Shown: positions 56,101 to 64,000 of the stretch, in pieces
Layout: each line of letters opens with the position of its first letter
Numbering within the stretch: the stretch's first letter is position 1
Assembly (NCBI GenBank): GCA_033030425.1
Contig: JAUFSD010000013.1
Coordinates: forward strand, 1,240,001-1,304,000
Direction: 5' to 3'
Origin: Verpa conica
Taxonomy: Eukaryota; Ascomycota; Pezizomycetes; Pezizales; Morchellaceae
Length of the DNA stretch: 64,000 nucleotides
The notes under the pieces: generated by a model
Database searches by the model: none
What the model saw: only the letters and a program-made list of their open reading frames with translations
What the model was told of the DNA's origin: nothing
Translations under genes and position numbers: made by a program

Positions 56101-56260
56101 CCTTACTGGAGATGACATTGGGACCTCGGTTGGCATGGTTGATATTGAGCCTGTCAATTTTCCGCTTAGGTTCTTCATTGTCCTGGTTTAGATTTATACT
56201 TGGTGTCCGTATAAATCTAAACGGATTCGGAGCTACCTGCTGCTTCATTGCTGCGGGCAT
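53155..56260 (-). CDS. Intracellular subtilisin-like (S8) serine protease with ankyrin-like N-terminus
   Basis: The proposed CDS is complement(join(53155..53787,53877..54243,54306..54481,54596..55110,55183..56260)), about 922 aa; all phases agree. The first ~350 residues contain ankyrin-like helices (NLLHLAVEEE, GNTLLHVAVDVQHW). A middle region of about 270 residues is of unknown fold. The protease domain has all three catalytic motifs: Asp in IAIIDDGV (about 625), His in GHGTEMA (about 671) and Ser in GSSISTALASG (about 830). There is no signal peptide or propeptide of secreted subtilases, so it acts inside the cell. Ankyrin-subtilase proteins are a recurrent fungal accessory family; the N-terminal repeats probably select a partner. 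The neighbouring NLR-like gene is suggestive of a shared defence role, but this is inference. Confidence 0.87.
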
Positions 56261-57305
56261 TGGGAGGTTTTTTTTGGTGTGGTGGTAGCGCGCCTTAGAG
56301 CTGAAGGGCGGGATGTTTATACGTAACCTTGGTTAAAGAGGTTTCTGAACGGCCGATGTGAATGAAAATGGGTTGGAATAGAATGGGGTGGAGGGAGCAG
56401 GACTATAAAGATAGGATAGGCTACAAATGTTCATAGGGATTTATTGAGCCGAACCACAGCCGCTAAGTTGTGGGGCAGCGATGTGCACCAATTTACCCAT
56501 CCATACCCGTTTATACAGCACTATAATATTACAAATATTATGAGTTTGTATTGCAAAATCTCCACTAAAACCCGTACCTTTCTATCTGATCCACATCCTT
56601 TCTCGAAAATAGGCCAGGTGTGTCTAGCGAAAAAATGTAGTAGCACAGAGATCCTCCTGTAAATTGAGATTAGACAGTTCCCGAGCAAGGCCATTGCATT
56701 AGCTCAAGGTAGGTTATTTTAATATGTTCTTGCAACTTTAACCTGTAATAGGCGTCTAGTATTGGTTGCGAACAGGGGTTGCTATGACCAGGCACTCCAC
56801 TAGATTGGGCCCCCTAAGAAACGGCCTGAGGAACTAAGTAACCTTGAGATGATACTTGGGCTGCATGCATGGAACATGCTCGAGCCAGGTGTAATCGACC
56901 CACTAAAAACCTATTATAGAAAATCCCAAATAATATATCTGCTACACAGCTATTGTTTTATCATATCTGTTATACTCGCGGGGGCTCTCGATCTAGGTAT
57001 TTAGTTACAGACTAAGTATCTACCATCAGTAAGCTATAGAAGTACTTAGGTAGTAAAATGTCTGACCCCTTGTTAGGACATTTAGGACGCTACAGTTTGG
57101 AAACCCTATTCACCATTAAATCAGCCAAAAACCCGTGAGTGACTGTATATACGTATAGTGGGCATGAGGTGGGGGGTTCCACGACCAGGCTTGGGCAGGC
57201 AGGCGTGTTACCCCGCAAGTTGTGCAACGAAGTGACTTGGATTAGTTAAAGTCTACCCAGTCCTACCCGGAGATATTCTAACAAACCTATCCTATACTTG
57301 TAAAG
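56261..57305. other. Promoter side of the subtilase gene and gene-free spacer
   Basis: No gene is seen in about 1 kb; the sequence is AT-rich. Confidence 0.4.
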
Positions 57306-57410
57306 TACTGACGTTTTTAGAATGGGCTGCTATTGCATACCGCTAGAGATCATAGTCTTGGGGTAGTTTTTTATGGTATGCAATAACAGTCTGCTCTAAA
57401 AACGTCAGTA
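57306..57410. mobile_element. 105-bp foldback MITE
   Basis: TACTGACGTTTTTAGAATGG-GCTGCTATTGCATACC is mirrored at 57375-57410 (GGTATGCAATAACAG...AAAACGTCAGTA). Loop about 33 bp. TA ends. Confidence 0.82.
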
Positions 57411-58317
57411 TTTTACCAGTGGCCTTTTATTGCTGTATGACATTGATCGAGTGCAGCTTTGCCTGAGTTGAAGCAAAAAAACCTCACATTTTCTGAGCTA
57501 ACTCCACCAACCGGTGGTGCGCCTCAACAAGTAATTGGCTGCAAGTCTATTTTACCAGCTCACATCGTGAGCCTGAGCCATTGTTTAAACGTAAGAATTA
57601 CATCACTTTAGCCCTAGGGGGGAGGGCTTGATCTAAAGATACTGCGCTTTAATTTAGGATGTGCGCGTGCATTGAATTATGTGGCTATCAGTGACATTTC
57701 TCTCCGGCCTAGTTATCGTATTCCGATAATATAATATTACTACTCATAATGTCATGATGTTTGCAGAATAGAACGGAAATGCCAACTGATAAGCCTTAGA
57801 GACCAATAGTACAGGCGAGTGAAAAAAAGACTGATATGACACTCTCGGTTTTAAACAGAATAGGCGCTTTTTACGTTTTAATTCTTGGTGATAGGGAACA
57901 GAGCTTCTCATATTTTTTCACAAGGGTAAATACACTCTAAAACATCAATGGAGTGGGGTTAATGCGTAGTTGAGGGGACCTAAAATGCATAAAAACCATG
58001 AGATCTTTGTGGGGGTTTGACCTACAGCAGCCTTATAAGGTTGCTAGCCGCTTAAATCCCTAGAAATTTAACTAAATAGAGGATATAATATATGGCTAAA
58101 GGGATTAGAAGTATAGAATACCTTGTTTTTGGTGTAAAACCGGGGGTGTTTTATCGGTTTTTTCACTGGTCTGTGTGGGTGCGCGCGTTTAATTGAGATA
58201 TAATCTAATCGTACTACGAATGGTAAAAATGCCGAGAAACATAACGCTTAGGATCGGGGCTATTATCAGTCTTTCGGACTCTCGCAGTATCGTTGGCTTT
58301 AGGACCCTGTCCGTACT
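57411..58317. other. Gene-free spacer
   Basis: No coding signal was found in this 0.9 kb stretch. Confidence 0.4.
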
Positions 58318-58507
58318 ACCGTATTAACTCGGCCATAACGAATAGAGCTGTGTGAGAGCGCAGAATATTACTAGTGGCCAAAGCCTGTTTGAGTCGAGCT
58401 TGGCATCTAGCTTTACTGGCCATAACTGGGCCTCAATGTACATTCCACCAACCATAGAATTTCTTTCATCCCGCAGTCGCGTTCGGTATCGCTGAGTTAT
58501 TACGGTA
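58318..58507. mobile_element. MITE, TACCGTATTAACTCGGC terminus
   Basis: The left end TACCGTATTAACTCGGC is matched by the right GCTGAGTTATTACGGTA. The interior shares CTCAATGTACATTCCACCAA and AGAATTTCTTTCATCCC with 43269-43397. TA ends. Confidence 0.72.
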
Positions 58508-58721
58508 TAAGCCCTTGTTCCAATTTGCCAAGCCAAAGAAGCCCACCTGTAGTAGGTGGGGCTCCCCATACTCGCAACTCAGTCTCGTGTCCAAATCCTG
58601 CGTGCGCAGTAGGCTCACAATTACTTTCCCCGGTAGAATTATTGCAGAAATGGGATATATCAGAATCTTTGTTGATGTGAAAAGCCTAATCAAATTTTTA
58701 AGTCCTGAGCAGCGCACTCAC

Positions 58722-58870
58722 TAATTCTGCCGGAGACTGCGCATGCGCAGCAACCGCAACAAATCTAGCCCTATCACCCTCACACTAATTCTACCAGAGA
58801 CTGTGCTGTGCATGCGCAGCAACTGCAACAAATCTAGACCTCATCGCACTCACACTAATTCTACCGGAGA
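58722..58870 (+). repeat. ~70-bp tandem repeats, two and a half units
   Basis: Units start CACTAATTCT-CC-GAGACTG and contain CATGCGCAGCAAC-GCAACA and AATCTAG. The end of each resembles the right arm of the MITE at 44173-44327 (TTCTACCGGA). Confidence 0.7.
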
Positions 58871-58871
58871 C

Positions 58872-59107
58872 TACTTGTAGTTGTCAAGCGTTTCCGGGAC
58901 AGGATGACTAGGAACGCCATGTCGCTCACTCAGATCCACCAAATGCACAAGGTTTGAAGCAGAAATAGCTTGAATTTTTAAGGAACCAAGGGCTGAAGTT
59001 AGTTTTAACCAATAATAAAATCACACAAGCTCACAATGTGAGCTTGTGAGATATGTATGTCGCTCTCCCCATTAGCATATTCCGGAAACGCTTGACAACT
59101 ACAAGTA
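58872..59107. mobile_element. MITE with TACTTGTAGTTGTCAAGCG ends
   Basis: The arms, about 27 bp, are perfect inverses (TACTTGTAGTTGTCAAGCGT ... ACGCTTGACAACTACAAGTA). An inner palindrome CAAGCTCACAATGTGAGCTTG lies near 59022-59050. Confidence 0.85.
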
Positions 59108-60269
59108 TACTGCCCATGCGAAGTAACTACAACGAATCTAGTCCCCATGCCCCGGCAATAGCGGTTGATGGAGCGATAGTCTCTGGCGAGAGTCAGTAAG
59201 CAGGGGCCCTACAGCCACTAGAATTGCTAAAATCTTTACCACAAGACCGAAAGGCCAATAGAAACCCTAAGCTCAAACCTTACGTTTCTCGATCTCTGTT
59301 GCTGGACTCGAGACGACGCCTCGCCAGACTAGAGCGATCTTTATCAAGGAGGGTGTCGCATGCCCCTCACACCCAGCTAAATAAAAGTCCGCTAGATCCT
59401 TCGCTAGTTATGCGCATAGCCCTTCACTTCGTTCAGGGCAAGCTGTGCATATAACCACATGATTACCGAATGGCGCCTAGCGAATGAGGCCTAGGCAAGG
59501 CTGAGGTCATGGAGCTTCGATTCCTTATCCTGAACGATTTTAGGCTTGTATTTGACCGGACGATCATACTTATTCCCTCGATACCACCGCTGCCGTCACA
59601 TCTCAGTATACGAATTGATTTCTGACTGGCTAGTAGTCTTTGAGGCTTGATTAAAATTACGTTGAACCTAAATACTCTCCTCATAAATGATTGACGTTTT
59701 TGGATCGACAAATTTCGTATATGTGTTAGTACAATAGATACTGCCCAAATATCACCACATATCAATGTTACTAGACTAAGTAAACCTACAGCAAAGGCAT
59801 TTTCTCTACAATACCAGCCATCAACCACCAGTGGTGAGGGAATACTTGTATGTGTAGATAGTCATACGCACCTAAGAACATCAATTATTTACGAGAAACA
59901 GAAATTCCGTTACTTCACCCCAGTAATATTGTGATATTATGCTATAGTCACAACCCACTCTTTGACCTCGAGCTTAGATAGTAATTCATATATCATATGA
60001 TTGGAATTTCAATGTTAATTGGAGTTTATACATTCTGATACTAGAAACAGAAATCAAGAGGGTATGGTTATTTACTATGCTAGTACTTTAGAATTCTGTA
60101 TATTGGTTAAACTATATATTTCATTCTATAGTACATATCATAGCAATAAAGGTATGACCACGTTATGACTAAATATAAGTGTTTTGGCATTGCTGATTCA
60201 ATATGTATCACGTTCCGGCACCTCATCATAGAAAACGGAGTAGAATATGCATTTTCCATTCTTACATAG
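59108..60269. other. Gene-free AT-rich region with a MITE fragment
   Basis: At 59221-59307 ACAAGACCGAAAGGCCAATA and ACGTTTCTCGATCT match the right half of the GATCGAGAAAC MITE. The remainder, especially 59880-60240, is AT-rich without coding signal. Confidence 0.45.
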
Positions 60270-61142
60270 CTATGCTTCATTCTGTCTGCCCGAAATATTA
60301 GCTATAGACCATTTTATCTTATATTTTGGGGGTGTGGAGGGAGCACTTACCAAACTTTCCATCAATGGCGCGATTTCGACCTTACTCAGATCTTTAAGTG
60401 GATATTCTGAGAGGTTATCTGAATCGAGTCCCTCAGGAGTATCTCCGATTACTGGGCCTTCTGGGTTGAACGTGATAATGCTTGATCCAAAAAAGCGTTG
60501 GACTCGATTCTCGAGGTCGTCTAGAACATTCAGTCTAGCTGTGGAATCGATTTCGACGAAGAATGGGTTGTTGTCATTACGCTTGAGAAGGATCGCAACG
60601 TTTATGAGGACAGGAATTCCGCTCTCTTGTGTTTTGTTCTCATTCATCTCCCACAAGGCTATGTTTTTTTCTCGGTCGGCCCGTCCCCTACTACTGACGC
60701 TTCCGCAGAAGATACCGTAGTCCTGATAGTCCGAAGTTTCGGGGCGTTCATACAATGCCTGGCCACCAGCGGTCGCGATGGCAGTGACACCCAATTTCGA
60801 TTCTTCTGTATCCCAGCTTGGACTAAGAGCGTATTTGCCGGACGGAGCAATCCTATAGACTGAGAATGTCGGGAACTGTTGATTATCTCGAAAGTGAAAA
60901 GAAATTTCCGCCGAGCTATATCGCCGAGAATGGTGAGAGCCCAGCAATTGAAATTGGGCGACGATTAAAGTGGCCTTTGTACCGCCAGGTGTGAACTTCC
61001 CATGGATAACGGTAGTGAAATTTACCTGGGCCGAAAAGTCTGAGGTAGAGCCTTCATTCTGAACTTCGCTCGGTTTATTTTGATACTTGGGTGCTGAGCC
61101 ATCATCGCCCATCGGCTTGAGGTTGATTTTATAAGCCTGCAT
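60270..61142 (-). CDS. Unrecognised protein, about 290 aa (or 267+ with a 3' intron)
   Basis: The open frame runs from ATG 61142 (MQAYKINLKPMGDD) to a stop at 60270. A TTG 15 bp upstream is also in frame, but the ATG is the first proper start. The middle is mixed alpha/beta with segments GGTKATLIVAQFQLLG, RRYSSAEISFHFRD and FSVYRIAPSGKYALSP. This pattern (charged RRF/Y, FxD, IAPxG) looks like a conserved fungal hypothetical domain, but I cannot name it. There is no signal peptide or membrane span. A good donor, GTAAGT, lies at 60350 in phase 0, so the last ~25 codons may be intron, with a short last exon downstream. Function is unknown. Confidence 0.65.
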   Translation of the reverse strand: MQAYKINLKPMGDDGSAPKYQNKPSEVQNEGSTSDFSAQVNFTTVIHGKFTPGGTKATLIVAQFQLLGSHHSRRYSSAEISFHFRDNQQFPTFSVYRIAPSGKYALSPSWDTEESKLGVTAIATAGGQALYERPETSDYQDYGIFCGSVSSRGRADREKNIALWEMNENKTQESGIPVLINVAILLKRNDNNPFFVEIDSTARLNVLDDLENRVQRFFGSSIITFNPEGPVIGDTPEGLDSDNLSEYPLKDLSKVEIAPLMESLVSAPSTPPKYKIKWSIANISGRQNEA

Positions 61143-61744
61143 GTTTACGGCAACCAAGGGTCAAGCTATGTGATCATTCAAGGTGGTCGATATCTCCGGT
61201 GGGTAAATAAATACCTAACTGACTTAGAAGGGAGTTCAAACAGATATAATTCTCAGTTCAGTACTTAACGAATAACAGCCCCACGTACTACCCACCCCAA
61301 TGCCGAGCATGAGGGGTAGGTAGTGAGCGCATAGCCATCGGCTATAGAAGCACCTATCTACTCTAAAAAAATTCTTTCTGTGTAACAATAGCAGAAGACA
61401 AGATTATGTTCTATTCAGCTGTGGATGCCCACAAGCTTTATTTAATGCCGGAACACCATGCATAACACATTTGAGGATATATGCACGTACTGGTGGATAT
61501 AATTCTTTAGGTTTGTGACAGGGGCTCTGCTCGTTGTACTCTTTAGAATCTATAATCTAGGATATTTATTTCTTAATTAATTCTACTGGAGCCAGCTAGT
61601 TTCATTAATGGTATGTGTGTGGCCTGGCCTCTACAAAAATTCGTGAATAGCCGGAATTTGTGAGTGGACAAGAATAATTTGACTTGCTATATACTCCTAA
61701 GGATGATATGCATTAGTTACAGCACTGAGTTTCATTTGCGTAAG
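61143..61744. other. Gene-free spacer
   Basis: No coding signal; this is the upstream side of the 60270-61142 gene. Confidence 0.4.
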
Positions 61745-61898
61745 TACAGCCTCTGGTAGGAAACAAGAATTTTTTATGTAGCAAGCACGGGTCCTTAAGC
61801 GAATGCTTTTACCAAAATCTTCGCTGGGAGCGTGGAAAGTCAATCAAGGCCTCAAATCTAGAACTTTACGTCTCCCGATACTTCTGCTGGTAGCTGTA
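61745..61898. mobile_element. Decayed MITE, GATCGAGAAAC family
   Basis: It starts TACAGCCTCTGGTAGGAAAC and ends TGCTGGTAGCTGTA, with an inner ACGTCTCCCGATA that is a decayed form of the family's right arm. It is 154 bp, close to the 156 bp of the intact copies. Confidence 0.6.
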
Positions 61899-62479
61899 TT
61901 TTGTAGCTTCTGGTACCCGTAAAAAGCTAATGTTCTCAGGTCGGCCTATATCTAGGTGTAGATAACCAACCTACTCATAACACCCCTAACCCTAGCCAAT
62001 TGTTAGTAGAGCGAATATAGTCAAGACACCATTTTGCTATTGCTCTCCTTGTAAGAAAAAAATCTAAGATCCCCTAGAGTCTATTCGTGCGCCTCTGCGA
62101 ATACGCTTAACAAATAGTTATGGGGTGGGCGAAGGTCTAGTGGGCCTTTAACTGATGCTCCTTGTAGCGAAGGGGTCGCGTTGCCAGTTTTCATGTGAGG
62201 GGTAAAAGGGACAAGTCACCACAAAACCCCCAGGAATAGAGATTGGGTTTACAAATCTAATTCCTAGCAAGGTAAGCAGTAGTAAAGCCTCTATTTTTCT
62301 TTGGTAGCCTAGGCGTTTTGCTATATTGTTCGGGTGATATCTACTTACTTCAATTGAGGGATCGATCTGGAACGTGGTGAGAAGGAGGTGCGGGGGAGGG
62401 GAGGCGCTGCCCCGCGCCATAGCCAAGTGCAACTAGCTGTATCATTCATTCATCGATCACAGAACCCTTGTTCATATCC

Positions 62480-62662
62480 CATAGCGAATATCAAAAAAGA
62501 TCGAGAAACGTAAGGCCTGGGGTCGGGCCTTTCCGACACAAGCGAGGGCTTTTAATTGGAAACAGACCAGTTATACTCTACTCGTAATCTCATAGCGTTC
62601 TACGATTCCGGGTGATAGGGTTAGCCAGAGGCCCTACTTAGGAGTCCAGAGGCTGTACTGCT
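62480..62662. mobile_element. Decayed MITE, GATCGAGAAAC family
   Basis: AAAAAAGATCGAGAAACGTA near the left and CCAGAGGCTGTA at the right match the family arms in the expected orientation. The left outermost bases are lost. Confidence 0.6.
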
Positions 62663-63930
62663 ATTCGAAATCGGAAAACCAGCCATACCCGCATACTATA
62701 CAAATACCCGTAGCCTCATAGAGTTTGTACTCGGGAGTGAATTAAATACCGAGTACTCGACTCCCATAGGGTTAAAAGATGCGTGTCGCAGATATAGGGG
62801 CCGATGGCACTATTACGACATCCATCACTTGTATGGAGGGAAAAAGTATCAAGAACTTCTCCTATCCCTCAGCTAAAAAATCAAAAAAAATCAAAACTAA
62901 AACTCATGGGGAAATGAGTACAGCGTGTATTATCAAGCCAACCACCAGCCTACGCCAGCAAGCTGCCCGGAGGCGGTTCTTGGTACTTACGTACCAATAA
63001 CCCCCAGTACTTCATTCCTACCCCGAGTACAGAAAATCTAAGACTCTCATAATATGCACATGCAGTCTATTCTCAAAACATCAAGAAACATAAAGTTTTA
63101 TCGGGGCTGTTATTGGTCTTACAAATTCTCAACAAAAGCTATGGGGTGAGTAGTATTTGCAATATGACCCTGCGCGCAGATCCTTGTCTCTCGATCTCTG
63201 TCGGGTTGAGTTAATTAAGGCGTCTCTTATCCAGCCAATAGGCCTCAGAACTGACTTATTTCTGCGCGTTTTTTCTACTTTACGCTAGGGCTCCTAGTTA
63301 GCTATCTAGAATACTTTGTGGGGCACAGTTCTGACAGGTTTCATCGTTGTTACTAGTTTTTTAGGCATGTGACGTACTAGCAATGTGTCTCAAAATTACA
63401 ACTCTTCCGTAAAATGTGATAACCACCAACAGCTTATCAAAAAGCTGGTTTTGTAGACCCAATTATCTATACTAAAAAGAAATAGTAAATTTACTGGGTG
63501 CGGGGCAAACATTTATTGTGTTCTACATTTAGAATATGATTGAAAATTTTTTTTTTTATCTTTCTCCTTGTAATATAACTCTATCCTGATATATACACCT
63601 AAATTTAGGCTTCTACTCGTACCTTAACCCTGACAATATTCACCATTCTGAAACGTGTTTTTTGAGCTTATTGGTGAGATGCTAGTACCACGTACCACAT
63701 ACTAAATTCTTCTTCCACATTTTATTACACATTTTTATAGTGTGTTGTGGTTGCTACAGCCAATATCCGGTTAATCTATCAACGTACAATAGAAACGCCC
63801 ACTGCTACTTAATCGAAGGATCTTGCAGTAGTGGTTCAAACAGGTGCTAATATCAAACAAGGTATTCTTTCTACAATAGAAAATCTACACCCTCAAATTC
63901 ATCTGATTTCTATTCTCCAGTGGGGCAAAA
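62663..63930. other. No certain gene
   Basis: A 73-codon frame at 62779-63000 has no recognisable character. At 63080-63210 AAGAAACATAAAG and CTCTCGATCTCTGTC may be another worn GATCGAGAAAC MITE. Confidence 0.35.
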
Positions 63931-64000
63931 TGTCAGATCCTACCCAACCTCCCAAAATTTCTGAGATAGATCAACAGTCTACCACCGCTGAGATCAACAA
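63931..64000 (+). CDS. Possible 5' end of a gene cut by the window
   Basis: ATG at 63931 opens a frame (MSDPTQPPKISEIDQQSTTA...) still open at the window edge. It is hydrophilic and Pro/Ser/Thr/Gln-rich. Only 23 codons are visible, so identity is unknown and the call is weak. Confidence 0.35.

Noticed and set aside
58722..58870. CRISPR-like spacing of repeats
   Set aside because: The genome is eukaryotic, there are only two to three diverged units, and no constant repeat with unique spacers.

Overview
The window reads as nuclear DNA of a filamentous ascomycete fungus. Coding genes are broken by short introns (about 36-115 nt) with GTATGT/GTAAGT-like donors and CTAAC-type branch points. The gene content fits this: a NACHT-TPR NLR-like protein, an intracellular ankyrin-subtilase, a salicylate-hydroxylase-like monooxygenase, a Ty3/gypsy chromovirus and LINEs with zinc-knuckle ORF1. 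Low gene density and heavy transposon load would suit a repeat-rich genome such as a pezizalean one, but nothing here fixes the genus.

Layout. (1) 0.2-8.5 kb: a tandem array of five paralogs of a family I do not recognise. Two are long (A, with a frameshift, and B, intact at about 391 aa) and lie on a ~2 kb tandem duplication that includes the promoter. Three are short (C, D, E, 130-139 aa). All carry the same module: a short FPSH..PF..PY strand, an intron, a helix, then a PSP-DWVLVD...YMVLPM segment. A and B carry the module twice and add a possible beta-grasp tail. (2) 8.9-12.3 kb: RNA 3'-phosphate cyclase (RtcA-like) and an eight-exon FAD monooxygenase, both on the minus strand. (3) 14.5-42.1 kb: a transposon block. 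It holds a complete Ty3/gypsy chromovirus with open gag and pol, a TSD and a candidate -1 frameshift site; a 5'-truncated poly(A) LINE; two copies of another LINE family; and solo LTRs of two further families, called X (1.25 kb) and Y (0.64 kb). At 34.1-42.1 kb the insertions are nested four deep and TSDs can be read at each level. (4) 42.1-44.3 kb: MITEs. (5) 44.4-48.4 kb: the NACHT-TPR gene, with ten 42-residue TPRs, some nearly identical in DNA. (6) 49.1-52.7 kb: nested non-autonomous elements, including a hAT-type MITE with a perfect 8-bp TSD. (7) 53.2-56.3 kb: a five-exon ankyrin-subtilase gene on the minus strand. (8) 57-64 kb: sparse, with MITEs, one unrecognised gene (60.3-61.1 kb) and the start of a gene running off the window.

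How genes relate. The NLR-like receptor and the intracellular subtilase, about 5 kb apart in repeat-rich DNA, look like accessory self/non-self or stress functions, but no operon-like link can be shown. RtcA and the monooxygenase look like ordinary metabolic genes at the edge of the repeats. Exon structures were worked out by hand from splice signals, reading phase and comparison of paralogs; no search or alignment software was used.
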